The notes under the pieces are model-generated. The model searched no databases. It saw only the letters and a list, made by a program, of their open reading frames with translations, and was not told where the DNA came from. Positions 34,075 to 46,072 of a stretch of DNA of 64,000 nucleotides are shown one piece after another; position 1 is the first letter of the stretch; each line of letters starts with the position of its first letter. The translations under genes and the position numbers were made by a program. This DNA comes from Opisthorchis felineus (lineage: Eukaryota; Platyhelminthes; Trematoda; Opisthorchiida; Opisthorchiidae): contig SJOL01009960.1 in NCBI GenBank assembly GCA_004794785.1, positions 52,888-116,887 of the forward strand, in the 5' to 3' direction.

Positions 34075-34255
34075 AGTGTGTTACACATGATTTGCAAATA
34101 CAAACAGCTGATTAGCGAAATACACTCATTTGCAAACAAATTTGGTTTTGCGAGAGACTCACCTGGAACCCAGCTGAATCTCGCCCCAAGAAGGGCGAAA
34201 CCGGTCGTGGGCTGTCGAAGAATTTTCAGCAACCTTATGAGTAGTGCATTACGAA
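34075..34255 (+). repeat. Family C element, recombined copy C5
   Basis: One foldback arm (34,120-34,190) is joined directly to the middle of the ribozyme. The word CAGCTGAATCTCG runs straight into CCCCAAGAAGGGCGAAAC, so the CTGATGA box is gone. Stem II, GAAA, ACCGGTC and the full tail to GAGTAGTGCATTAC remain. It is a deletion derivative and not active. Confidence 0.75.
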
Positions 34256-34259
34256 CAAA

Positions 34260-34915
34260 CAGCTGTGGCGAAAAATCCGATTCTAGGAAGTCAGCAGAAA
34301 CAAAATCAAGCGAGCAGAACCACAATAGTGGATAGTGTTGCATCGAAGGGAACCGTAGTAGCCTATTATGAAATCAGCGAGAAAGTTTAAGGGTCACGAC
34401 AAAGTTCACCTTTGGGGATTCAGTAACAAGCCCCACTGTGCGCCATGGAACAGCGTTGACACACAGCCAAAAGCACCGAATTATCACACTCACAGAAATA
34501 CCGGACAAGGAAGGAGCCCAGGATATTGCTTACTCATTGTATATGAGAGCAGGTTACCCGATAGTAAACGATGTGAAAGGTCAGACGAAGGCACTACCCA
34601 AAGAGCATGTACGAAGAAGCAAGTCACATAATCAAACTCATAGATCTGTGATTGTGCCAAGTTCTATTTTTCGAAGACCCTCTTTGTCAGCAGGCTGCCC
34701 TATAGGCCGCACGAGGTTTTAATGGCGGCGTCGCATGGAATTCAGAAGGCACTCTGAGTGCGGGTGTCGCTTGCCTGGGCCTTACCGCGAAACGTACTTA
34801 TTTTTGCTACTCATGAGTAGCCAAATGATTATGCACTAAACGCAGGGATGAGGTTCAGCTCGCCTTAGGATGAGGTCCTCATTCAAAAACAAACGCGAAG
34901 AAATTCGCAGTCGTA
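34260..34915. other. Short non-coding stretch downstream of the minus-strand gene
   Basis: The open frames at 34,368-34,722 (+) overlap each other and carry no domain. Nothing else recognised. Confidence 0.4.
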
Positions 34916-34921
34916 GAGTAA

Positions 34922-34927
34922 TTTATT
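34922..34927 (-). terminator. Poly(A) signal AATAAA
   Basis: TTTATT on the plus strand is AATAAA on the minus strand, about 255 nt past the stop codon of the terminal exon at 35,183. This is a sensible 3' UTR length for this gene. Confidence 0.5.
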
Positions 34928-35182
34928 TTTTATCCAAGGTTAAACAATTCATTATTGATTGTCCTACGGAATGTGAGTCAAGGTGAAACGGGAACATTAG
35001 GGCTTCTGAACCTAAATAAACAAATAAATTAGTGACCATGAACAGATAACATACATAACTCTAGGAAAAACGGCAGAACGTTTGTCGAAGGACGTGAAAG
35101 GACAAGGGACAAAACAAAAATAGTAAACTCTGGAATCATCACAGAACCAGTCCACATTGGAGGCAGGAGCGTAGGCCCCATG

Positions 35183-35552
35183 TCAGGAAAATAAAGATCT
35201 TCTGTGGCGAGACACGGATGTGTTGGCAGACGGTTGTGATTTGTTGCTTATTGCAGGCAAGTTCAATACCACATTCTCTTGCTCAGTTTGGTTTAGGTTA
35301 CGTAAACCGGGAGAAAACTTAATATCTAATGAATTTTCATCCCAAAGGTGTCTCGAATTTTCCGGAGACGGTCCAACACTGCACTGGATCGGTTGGGCGG
35401 GTCCAGAGGAAATCGTAGACAGGAAATGGCGGTTTTCTAGTTCATTGGAATCAGGTTCATTCGAATTGCTGTTGCCAAATAGCCGCGTGCGTAAGGCGAA
35501 AACAGTGGAAGCACTCTGACTGCTCATGGTGGTGGTGCACTCTAGTAGTTCA
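35183..35552 (-). CDS. Terminal exon of unknown minus-strand gene
   Basis: The exon follows a strong acceptor (TTTCTCCCTCAG). Its first base completes a Gly codon with the two bases left by the previous exon. It encodes 122 more residues and stops at TGA (35,185-35,183). The sequence is Ser/Asn/Pro-rich and ends in a basic patch, SVSRHRRSLFS. A poly(A) signal lies about 255 nt further on. No domain recognised. Confidence 0.7.
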
Positions 35553-36252
35553 CTGAGGGAGAAAGAGCAATATGGATGTAAGAGATGGCCAGATTATATT
35601 GAGAAAAGACGACAGCGATGGACCTACGAAAAGCAACAAAATAATTGTGTTGGATAGCATGGATCGTAACTGCATTCCCATGAGAATACGGTACATCTGT
35701 ACATTGCAAACATCCGCTGGTGAAGAACCTGAAGGAAGTGGGGGAACCAGTCAATAGGCCCGATCACGGTTAGCCTTTAAACTCGGTTTGGTGTTTATCT
35801 GTCAGATGTAGAACACAATTAAACAAAGTGGGATGCGGTCTTGGAGGGTCCTCGAAGTTCATACAAACACGGGCATTACACTGTACCACCAGCAGAGCCT
35901 TGAGAATTATTTATGAGCATTTAGAACCATCCAGAGAAAACGCGCAAATTGCGGCCTTCAATGGAAATGAGCATGCATCTTTCGATGAGGTGGTAGATCG
36001 TGTTCACTGTGGAACTTAAGAATCCCCTCTAGGGACACGAGGTCACGATCATGGGCACAGTCCACCCAAGTTGTGGTGGTTAAGCTTGAAAGCACCTACC
36101 CGATCCTCGGAGCTACAACTCCATAAGAGAACACCTTTCCGTATACGGCCGTCAATGGACTCGTAAATTACCGACAACTATGTCAAACATTTATACAAAA
36201 CGTTTCAACTCAAGGATGAGCAGTAGTATATATGGCTAAAAATATTGCCTAC

Positions 36253-36588
36253 CCCGGAATGCCGGTTTGCTCCACATCGGCACATACCGCGGGCCGAGTG
36301 AATACGTGAAGTGGAGCGAAAGGAGAACGAATCGGTTTAGCAAGAAACGGAAAAAGTTGACCAGCATCTGATTCGCTTGACTTCTTTGGAGTAGTCGTGG
36401 TAGCTGTGGTTTGCGGGCGTCTTCGCATTGAACGTTTTAAAGAGTCTGTTCGCAGGAAAGTGGAGATCGGACCAGAGTTCCTTCCAGCTCTAACGGGTTC
36501 CACGGATTCAATTATCTTGGGTAGTGAACTAAGCCGCATAATCGGAGGATTCATTGAAGGAGGGAGTGGAGAATAGCGCTTTCGCTTT
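36253..36588 (-). CDS. Fifth visible exon of unknown minus-strand gene
   Basis: 336 bp after acceptor TTCTTCTTCAG, ending at donor GGG|GTAGGC. The phase is 1 base in and 2 bases out. It encodes about 112 residues starting near KRKRYSPLPPSMNPP, with Thr- and Lys-rich low-complexity parts (TTATTTTPKKSS). The basic KRKR and RSMRRRP patches could act as nuclear import signals, which is inference. Confidence 0.75.
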
Positions 36589-37529
36589 CTGAAGAAGAAT
36601 AGTGGATAGTTTACTACATAGTGAGAGGGAATGACGTATGAAGCAAGTAGGCGAGAACACTGCAAAGAGTGGACAATTGCCGCTACGCTAATAATACTTA
36701 CAGTTCCAGAGAGCTTGACTGCTAGAGTCGTTTTATGGATACAACTAGGGTACCTCGTTGGGATTGTTGATGGGATGAATTAAGAGCAAACTCCGAGAGA
36801 AGGGAATATGAATCTGGTCTTGGCAGTTAGGCTAGACATGCAAGTCATTCTTGTTCACGTTCAACGAGTGACCGAATAATAACAGTGCCCGCATCACGAG
36901 TGTAATCAGGAAATAGGATAATTAGGGACCCAAAGATTGTCATTTGGAGTGTCGATATGATTGGCAGAACTAAGATAAAAGTACGTGACTCAGGTCGCCA
37001 GAAAACACCTCCATATAAGTTCAAAGAACCGTTTCGGTTAATGTGGTTTGATCAATTGTGAATGATCAGATCATTAGGGACGAACAAGTGGACATCTGCT
37101 CGCATGCGTTGCTGAGTAAATCAAGTCCAGCAGAACAATACGTCTAGCTTACTCGTGTTCGAAGCGGCGTCAATGGCGTCGGGTTCGGCTCATTGAACTC
37201 TTTCTACAATAGTCTCCGGAGACACTTTAAAGAGAAGCCGCTCATCACCTGGCACCTAGTGAGTTCTCAGGAAAGGCCAAACATTATCATACATTTACAC
37301 AACTCAATACCTTACAACCCAGAGGAGTATTCGTTTTCAATACTCACTCAACCTGTGTGCTTAATGCATTGAGGAATCCAATTCGCACGACGGCCCATAT
37401 GACATGAACAAAATTGAACCACAACTCTCTGGGAGACAGGTGAGCATAGACAAAAAAACCGAACATTATATCAGGAATGTAAGAAAATTATTGGAGAACG
37501 AAAAGCAACCGCGACTCTAGTGTACTCAC

Positions 37530-37926
37530 CGGGCTGAAGAAGCTACATCTGATTCCCACGCACCATCTGATTCGTTACTGAAAGTGCGCAAAGGACTGCA
37601 TATGCTTACGCTGGGCGTAGTGTTAGTTTCACTGAGAAACTCCTCCCGACCAAGAAACATGGCTTCTTCGTCGAATACCTGAGGAGATATGGGAACAACA
37701 CGAACTGGCATAGCAGCAGCATTGTCAGACAAATGTTGAGGGCGAGTCCTAGTGTTGGGAAGACGACGTTGTGCTGTTGGAGTGGTCACAGGACTCTTTG
37801 GCACAGGATAAAGCAGGGGTGAGTGGATTCGATTCCCATTTGGAAAGATTTGGAGCGGTGGACTGACACTGGGTGCTGGTAAACTTCGTTTCGGCGATTT
37901 GAGAGGAGGGCTCTTGCAAAATATGT
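37530..37926 (-). CDS. Fourth visible exon of unknown minus-strand gene
   Basis: 397 bp between acceptor TTATTCAACTGCCCCAG and a consensus donor, CG|GTGAGTA. The phase is 2 bases in and 2 out. It has Pro-directed basic motifs (KSPPLKSPKRSLP), then a more acidic stretch, PQVFDEEAMFLGREEF, which may be a short binding motif. The codon phase agrees with both neighbours, which is the best evidence that this is real coding sequence. Confidence 0.8.
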
Positions 37927-37929
37927 CTG

Positions 37930-39740
37930 GGGCAGTTGAATAAAAGGAAACGAAAATGCACAGTGAAAAGATACACACAGCGAAACGGGGTGCACTAATT
38001 AGTAGCATGCGAAGAAGGTGCAAACTCGTTGCCCGAAAATTAGAAGACGAATGGCTGACAGACTGGAAAATCATATATCAACAAAGCCTATGGTACTAAT
38101 GATGATATTCGGTCCAGTTTGTCGAGTACAAATCGTGTACGTGTTGATTGATTCAAATGATCAAAACAAGGTTCGCTTTGAAGGGCAGCGTGCAGAAAGC
38201 GGATAAGAGAGGCCAGAGAGGCAAAGGCGCTCAAGTGTTGATGCTTTAGGTTTTGATGTAGATGTTCAAAATGAGCATCAGGTCGTGTCTTAAAAACGGT
38301 AAGTGAGGAAGATGAAAATACAAAAGGAATAAGGACGTTCCATAGCGGTTTTTGGTATCTTGATCTAATGAGTACGTGAACTAGCTATCGGGGGTGATCA
38401 CGGAGCCGACAGAATCTTGCAACAAGGGCAATTATGTTAATCCAGAATTTGGTAGGCAATAAATACATCACCAGAGAATACATCCAGGGTCTTTAGTCTC
38501 TCTGTGTGAGATAAATAAACCTATCTGAGGCGAATAAAAAACGCAGCGAATTATGTAGTACCATCATGGTAAGGGTCCCGGGGACCTCGGTCTCAGTAGA
38601 GGTCATGTGCGACTTTTATTGTTTCGTTTCCAGGTCATGTGTTGTTCATTCTGCGTTGGCTGCCAGGCGACGAGCGTTCCATAAATTAGGCAAATCGTTC
38701 AGCTATAACACCCTTTCGGTGCCTAGCTGCCATGCGACCCGAAGGAAGCACGAGGGCTGGAATACTGCCAGGTTGCCCAAGCCGAGACAGAGGCTGGGTT
38801 CGAACCACGGACCTTTCGGTCAGTAAATTCACGTTCCTACCACTGAGCCACGTAGCCGCACTAACGACCAGTCTATTGATGCTCTCTACACGGAGCGCCC
38901 ATGTTTCAGATCTTTATGGTAGAATGACAAGTATCGAAGCGTTGTACATGCGTCCGTTGAGTGTCAGACTGATGTTCCATCGTTGCCAAAAATGTTGGGG
39001 GTTTACGAACGTCAATCGAGCCCTTATAATGTGACTGTTTATTTCACTCTAGATCCATTTACGTCTGAAAAAGCTGACCGGATACACACTCTTAAGTTCG
39101 CACCCAGAATGATAATACAGAAAAGTTCGTCCGCTTGAGGTTTGAAATGAGGGTTCACTCAATCCTCCTGGACATACACATGTGGCTTTATTCTGGTAGA
39201 AGCTAGATTGATAATAGGAATGTAGTGTAAAAGGCTAAACAAACAAACAAACGTCACGGATACAGCTTAAAAACTGCCCAAAAAGAATACCACGACGAAT
39301 GACCTGTATAAAAATAGCACCTTACTGAAAGCAACAAAATGTGCTTCACGAGATTTGTTTTATCGTAGACTAGCACACCTCAAATTTTATGAACCGGATG
39401 TGAAGAAGGGAGCAAGATAATCACTCCGTTCGAAGCCGATATCCCCACAAATAAAGATTTTCTACTTCTTAAAGGTTTCTACCTTAGTGACAAAGCGGTC
39501 GTATTGAAGGGACAAACCAGAGGTTGATGCTTAATCCAACTTACATCCGCCTCAATTGACAAAACTACTACATCCCACACATAAAAAAACACCATACCAA
39601 AACGTCACATTGTGGAGATATCCTAGAGCTCTGCGACCTATTTAGGAACCGTGTCAATCAGTGGATCGCCAGAACAACTTCCCAAGCAAGAAAAATCAAA
39701 CCGCAAATTAGCAAGTATGAGAAGCGAGCTGCGAAGACTC
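37930..39740 (-). other. Intron of the unknown gene, containing SINE S3
   Basis: This 1816-bp intron holds SINE S3 (38.68-38.87 kb). Otherwise I see nothing in it. Confidence 0.6.
38676..38870 (-). repeat. tRNA-derived SINE family S, copy S3
   Basis: On the minus strand the head reads GGCTCAGTGG (A box) and GTGGTTCGAACCC (B box), followed by the CTCGGCTTGGGCAA body and the tail CACCGAAAGGGTG. It lies in an intron of the minus-strand gene, in sense orientation. I see no clear target-site duplication, so it is older than S2. Confidence 0.85.
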
Positions 39741-39742
39741 AC

Positions 39743-40229
39743 TTTTCCTGGGTGTTTTTTTCCGACCGTTCTGCTGTTCCGGTGAAGTCATGTTAGCAAA
39801 TAGATTAGAACTACGACGACGAAGAGCACCAGGATTGCACAAAAGGCCACTATTTGGCGTTAATTTCGTAACGTCTGATTCCGGCATTGGTTGCTGCCTC
39901 AGCGACGGGCTCTTCAAGTCGAACTGCGTAGGTGGTTCAGCAAACTGACTCAAACTAGATTCTTCCTCAAACTGTCGACGACGCCAGCGTTCAGCACGAG
40001 ACATGCCAACTGAGAGACAGCCGGCTGCGGTTATGGAGACAGGATGGGGTGCACCCGAGTCCTGTGAAAGTCGATTAATACTGGTACAACAAGTGGTAGC
40101 AATCAGGTCAGGCTCTTTGGGTTCCGCGTAGCACAGGCTGGCCAACATTGAGTTTGCTCGTCGCAAACGTCGGAGGGGGCTGCCAAGAGGTCCAACAGGC
40201 TTAATTGGCGACTCTTCAACCACAATAGC
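39743..40229 (-). CDS. Third visible exon of unknown minus-strand gene
   Basis: 487 bp between acceptor CCGTTACAG and strong donor AAA|GTGAGTC. It starts exactly on a codon and leaves one base over. It carries the motifs ESPIKPVGPLGSPLRRLRR, MSRAERWRRRQFEEE and LKSPSLRQQ, a mix of S-P sites and Arg clusters with one short charged helix-like segment. No named domain recognised. The frame remains open 5' to 40,421, but that part precedes the acceptor and is read as intron. Confidence 0.8.
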
Positions 40230-41411
40230 CTGTAACGGAATATAGGGACTTCCAGAGTACAAACGATACAACACGAAGACGTGAAAAGCTTGTTCTATTT
40301 CACAATGAAAATAACGAACATGGACGCCAAGAATGACCAAACCACGAAGTGGAGTGAGTTCAGGTTTCCATGTTACAGAAACTCGTGAGAAATGTAAAAC
40401 ATTGTCTTGATTGAGAGACATACCAGTCTACCAAAAATCATTAGGGTATCGTCTGTCCTACCTCCGAGTAAACGACACTCGGAAGGACTTCCAGAACGAG
40501 CTGTTCACAAAGAAAACAAGCTCGACTTGAATGTGGCTCAAAGCTGTGCATCCAGTGAGAGACGTACGTATAGTAGTATCTCCCAACAATTAGCATCAAT
40601 GAAAACGGAGAGTCTTGATTCTCTCCCGGAACGTGAAATCGGAATTTTCAACTCGCAATTAGGAAAAGAGTGCAAATAGGAAACGTGTTCTTAGGGGGAC
40701 GATAGTATATTTCAATTTTAGATGTTCAGTTTGTAGTCAGATTGCAGACCGTTTCACTTTCACTCTGAAGAGAATTGTGGTGTGGTGCTGATAGGACTAG
40801 CCGTAACTATGAATAGAGACTACGGCTCGTATCTAAATCAAGGATTTCAAGAGTACCTCAGACTTCTGAAAACGTCTGGGTCGCAACAATAAGAATGTGT
40901 CGAATCAAATGGATCCGGGGTGGTTACCTGGAGGAATTACCAAGTTACAGAGTTTTAGCTTCCGGTGAATATGTGATCGGAAAAGGTTGCCTGTGCACCG
41001 AGTTTACAGTACCTTACATATATCTCATCAGGTAAGATTACGGCTGAGCTTGGCAAGTAGAAGGAAGGTCTAAGTACACCAAGAGCGACGTCTGGTGTTA
41101 TGAGTTTTATGTAACGTTGGCTGAAAAAAAACATTATATTTACATTAGTCCAACGGACTACCAATGGAATCAGATAGCGGAAAGCGCTTGTTGAAGCCAG
41201 TGACGTGGGTGTTGAGGCTAAAGATTGGTATCCGGGATGGTAACCGAATCAGCCGCAGTTTTGGTCAATACATGAGTGTATGGAGCCCGTCTGGGGTGCC
41301 TTTAAAGTGGAGCACCTCAAAACTCTAAAATGGTGATGAAAGTGATCCTTGTGTGAGGGACTCGCGTGTGGTATTGTACGACAAAACTGGAGATGAGTGG
41401 TGCAAACACAC

Positions 41412-41715
41412 CCTGTCTTTCGTTTTTTCAGCGGCCGCCAATCTGGCCCGTTCCCAACGCGGATAGGAGCGTTCTGGGTTGGGGGTCTCGTGAACAGAAC
41501 GTCGATATCGTCGTTCTGGGGTTTTCACGCTTCTCAGTTCTGCTGGTTGGGTGTAGATGTCACGGTCAGATTGTCGACGTTTGGATGAGGATTTTGAGTG
41601 CCGCCCGGTAAAGCTCCTGGAAGTACTGCAATTAGACTGTTTTGACTGTTGGTTTCGGGTTGCGCGCTTCTTCCCAATCGATGTCAGGAGACTTTTGTCG
41701 ATAGGAGGTGTTTGG
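41412..41715 (-). CDS. Second visible exon of unknown minus-strand gene
   Basis: 304 bp after a good acceptor (CTACTTGTCTTCCTAG), ending at a weak donor, AGG|GTGTGT. One base completes the previous codon, and the exon ends on a codon boundary, matching the next exon. The product is very basic (KKRATRNQQSKQ, SSSKRRQSDRD) and ends in a likely helix, YPRWERARLAAAEKTKDR. The plus strand also has open frames here, which I take as shadows because only the minus frame fits the splice chain. Confidence 0.7.
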
Positions 41716-44700
41716 CTAGGAAGACAAGTAGACGAAACAGACGTTAAAAAACGAGATTTTGATAGCTGCAGTAGTCGAAGGTCTGCACCTTCAATACCTC
41801 GTCACGATAATCGTCCAGGTGCACTTTAATCACTATGCTGGTTAAACACACGAAAGTGGAGGGTAGAATGCTTGTACTGTTAACTGGAAGGTAAGGGGTT
41901 AAAGCCCCCATAGGGAAGCATCAGATGTAAGATGTTGATGATTTCCAGCAAGGAAGGTGTACCGTGCTCTTCGTGCTTTCAGTGTAAGCTAACTTGACTC
42001 GTAGGAGGAAATCCAGATTCTAGACCTCAGAATTTTTTCACTACCCCTTAAAGAATGAGACTGTCCATCTAACTGACCTGCAGTCTGCTGCGGTTGGTTC
42101 ACTACCACCGATGGATTAAGTGATATCACCTATGAGAACCAACTCCAAAAAGACCCAAAAATGGGGTTGGGGAAGGTCACTATCGTAGGATGTGAGACCC
42201 ACCCGAGTATCGGTTGGTCATCGGTTATGCACAGCATGCGGATGTGTTACGGCTAAGGTCGTCGGAATAACTAACATAAAAGTACCATTATTCAAACGAA
42301 TTGGAGTCTGTAGAAGTCTGGTATTAAACAACCGAGAGCCTTTAAATAAATAGCAGTGATAACAGCTTCAAACACATTGACAAAATGGGTGACCACGTGA
42401 AAGGTCATCCTGCTTACTAATGCAGATAACATCCAATGACGCCCAACATGTGTTGCAGAAAACGACCATCAACTAATGTCGAGAATCCACGTATTGCTTT
42501 CTCGGGAGTTTGACTTCAAAATTACGGACAGCTTCGGGTTCGGCGATGGTCGGTGGAAAACCGTCGGCCCACGATACTACTAATGCGAGCCTTTAGAAAT
42601 ATTTTATTACATCTGTCGATAAATTCTACGTACACTGCTATGAACACAAAAGATTGGAAGTAGAAGACGGGATGAGCTGAGGTGAGTTTTACTCTGTATT
42701 CACAACGATTCATTTTACAACACCTATCGGACTTAGCACTCAGTGGGAGTGCAGCGACACTTGAAACAAAAAGATGCCATTCTTCATAGTCGAGTGGTTA
42801 TGGAAGCGACAATTACCAAGAGAGAAGCCATGATTTTCGCTGTTGTCCAACTGTACTTGGTGAAGACTAATAAGGTGAGGTAGATTGACATGGTGATGAC
42901 TCAGATGTACTGACAAAAATCCTAAAACAATACAAAAACTTAGTACTCGATAATTTTATCCTCCGCTTTGACGATCCTTTCATACGACGTACATAATCAC
43001 CCCTAGAACCCCATGGAATATCTCCGGAGAAACTAGCGGTATTCGCGTTTGTCGCTAGCTTTAGGCGTTCATTTATTATTATGAGTCTACGAGCGGTATG
43101 GTGAACTGTTTTCATTCTGTCATCCGTACTCCTCAGATATGTCAGTGCTGCACGATAACGGAAAGAGTAGTTAGTCGGTGATTTTCTGGAAGAAATTTAT
43201 CTATCAGACAACGATGAACTTTTAGGAATTTGAAAAAAAAACACGAATTTCAACCATCCACTCATTATTTCTGCTAAACAGGCCTTAAAGCAATTATCCT
43301 AGGGTTGCCTCTGAGCTGAGAGCTCACTGGTAAGCGGATTTTTACGTCAGCATACCGAACACAGTGATAATCCACTCGTATTGCCAAATTCACATAACAC
43401 CACAGACAAGCCATTCGCAACCCGACCTAAGGCTGTCCCCTTGTCGTGGTGGTTGGGCTTCTGTGCTGCAAAAGATCTTGCGGCTACACTGTTTGGAACT
43501 CAGTTCCTCAAAGTCCAACCGTGCCAGGAATGCCAACAGCAGCAGTCCGACGAAGAGCAGCGAGTCTCTGTACTGAGAAAAATCGTATTACGAAGCGGTC
43601 GTACAGTCCTATGCGATAAGAGTGTGAAGGCAGTGAGGTGTTTTCCTCAGGCAACCGGCATTTTCATATTCACGCAAGCAGCGATGCCCCTGAAGAAGGA
43701 CTGATTAGAAAAGATCGGCCCTAAAAGCCGCACACCCCGATCACCCAACAGTTGACTGTGACCGCCGATGAATTATTCAGTACGGTCGAAATGCTTTTAA
43801 AACGAAAAAGTCCAGTGCTGCTCAAAAGGCATTTGTTGCGGGCGGCCGCCTTAGGAGTGAGACAGTAATGCCTTACTCCATGCGCCCTTTGGTTAGGACA
43901 ACCCCCTGCAGTCGAGCAGGTCAGACTATTGAGTCATCGGCTCCGGGATGGGTCCTCGAAGAAAAGAAAAGACCCACTGCCTTGTGGGTCAGACTTTTGA
44001 GTCAAAGTCTCAAGCTGGGGTACAAAACTAAACCATCCTCCTCGATCTGGTCAACCGGGACGTATCATTTGCCCACACAGTTCTTTGTCCACCGACGTCC
44101 TTCCCCAATCCCCTCCCACAATACAAGCAAACGTTGCTGGGTCATTAGACTGTCAATTATCTGACCGATGTGCCTTATCCGCCCCGGCTGCACACTAACA
44201 CACTAAACAACAAAACAATAACAAAATAACCAAAACAAATCCACCGGATGCTTTCTAGATGGGAGCTTTCAATACCCGTATTCTATATTAGATTGACAAA
44301 CAGGCAATGTCTACGTAGACCTTATACACCCTTAAAATGGATGCATGTTGTGTCACCGAAACAAACAACACAAGACCCGGGAGAAATCAGGCACTTTGAA
44401 ACGTCAAGAACGAAGAGAGAGAGAATGTGGCACATCAACAACTACCCTATTTTCAGAATGGATATATGAACACTGAAAACCACCGCGGCATTAGTCTGTC
44501 AGCTGTAGCACCGAAGGTGATCCCCGGTCTCATCCTTCGAAGGTTAACCGAATACAGATAGAGGCAGATCCATGGTAACCAGTTCCTCCTGCAAGAGAAT
44601 GCATCTATCATATTTTCACCCTCCGTCAGATTTTGGAACAGCAACACTGCTTCTAGCTACCAACAAAGTTTATCTTCCTTGACTTGAAAGCTGCCTTTGA

Positions 44701-46072
44701 CTCTGTGGATCGTCAGGCACTATGGCAGTGTCTACGGAGCAAAGGTACCTCCACAGATTCACGGCACTCCTTAAAGAGCTGTAAGACAACTCCTGTGGAC
44801 GCGTTAAGGTCTATGGTAGGCTCTCGCCTGAGTTCCCTACATCAAGTGGTATAAGGCAAAGCTGTCCTCTTTCACCTTTCCCCTTCAAATTTCGCTATCG
44901 ATATGATCACGGAAGACTCACTCCAAGTCTCTTAATGACTGCAGGATCGAAATGCTTCCAGGGCGCTAGCTCATAGATATCGAGCACGCAGACGATAGTT
45001 CTTGGATCTGACGCTATCGTAATGCACGTGAAACAAAATAATCTAAATAATCCCACCTCACCGTTTGGCATGCAATTCACGCCTGCTGCAGGGTGTAGAG
45101 TGCTGTTGCGAGACTGGGTGTGCTCGAACCCGAAACTCATGCTTGCCGATTGGGATAAAAGAAAAACTGCGTTAGCTCTGGCGTTCTAGCTAAAGGTAGT
45201 TCCATCCGATTTTGGAAGGCTAGAGCGGCTGCTGTCAAAATGCATCATCTGTGGCGTAGACGTGATACCACTTTGCTTGGTAAGGACCGAGTTTGCAATG
45301 CTGCAGTGTGCTCCCCATTGTTAGACCAGAAAACTGGCGGCTGCGTGCTGAGGATGCTAAAAACCTTCAGCGTTTGACTGTCAGTGTCTTTAGGGCACTG
45401 CCTGAGTCTGATAGGAACACCGGAGCACCAATGCTGAAGCACATCAAAAAGTCTTTGGAAGAAATAACTCGCCGACGGTAGACGAACGGACCACACTCCA
45501 CAGGTTGCGCCGGCTTGATAACGTGCTTCGTATGCCAGTGGACCGACTTTCTCGGAAAGCTTTTTCGCACAACCACCTGGAGAGTTGAGGCAAGCCAGAG
45601 AAAATCAGGCAGTGACTTGGCAGCGAAGTATGAAAGTCATTATCAGGGAACTCAGCTGCGCCAGTCATTTCCGTCTCCCTGGAGGGGACAGATCAATAGG
45701 TGAAGACATTAGCAGATATGACCCAGTCTCGCTCAAAGGTGTGCACATTTCCAAGTTGATGCGTTCAGAGCATAGGCCCACGCTCCGATTTCCCCAATGA
45801 AAAAATCACCGCCACTCCTGGATTTAAATGCCGACGATACCCTTTATTATTTTCCCAAACCATTGGCGAACGAAACCGTGACGGCTATAACCGCGGTACA
45901 ACGGTTTACAGCTAACGAAGATAGTGAGCCACCAGTTCTGCAGCCTCATTGAAAGCTACTGCTTCATAAAGGTGTGTTCCGATGGCTGAATAATGAGGTA
46001 CCATGAGGTGCATACATGAAAATCCTATCAGTAATCTGGGGGTGAATAGGGTGAAAAATCATGTACAGGGAC
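41716..46072 (-). other. Large intron of the unknown gene, with LINE L2
   Basis: This 4357-bp intron contains LINE L2 on the opposite strand (43.4-45.9 kb). Between 41.8 and 43.3 kb I see no repeat. A minus frame at 42,867-43,115 could be a skipped exon but lacks good splice sites. Confidence 0.5.
43380..45900 (+). mobile_element. LINE L2, decayed RTE-like element in intron, antisense
   Basis: The 5' region (43.4-44.1 kb) matches the start of LINE L3 on the other strand (53.0-53.3 kb), for example around ATGCGCCCTTTGGTTAGG. The endonuclease start is at about 44,255, reading roughly MGAFNTRI. Most of the endonuclease domain is then missing. RT motif A appears as FIFLDLKAAFDSVDRQALWQ near 44,668-44,727, and a remnant of the YADD box as EHADDS near 44,982. 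The C-terminal part runs to about 45.9 kb. Many stops and indels. Confidence 0.8.

Noticed and set aside
41020..41045. CTGATGAG on the minus strand near 41.03 kb.
   Set aside because: No GAAA box or stem II follows.
41366..41829. Two plus-strand frames opposite the second visible exon.
   Set aside because: Only the minus-strand frame has matching acceptor, donor and phase. The plus frames are shadows.
42867..43115. Minus-strand frame inside the large intron, possible extra exon.
   Set aside because: No acceptor with a pyrimidine tract and only weak donors. Adding it is not needed for phase.
43868..44164. 98-codon plus-strand frame taken as a host gene.
   Set aside because: The same sequence occurs inverted at 53.05-53.3 kb as the 5' region of a LINE, so it belongs to the mobile element.
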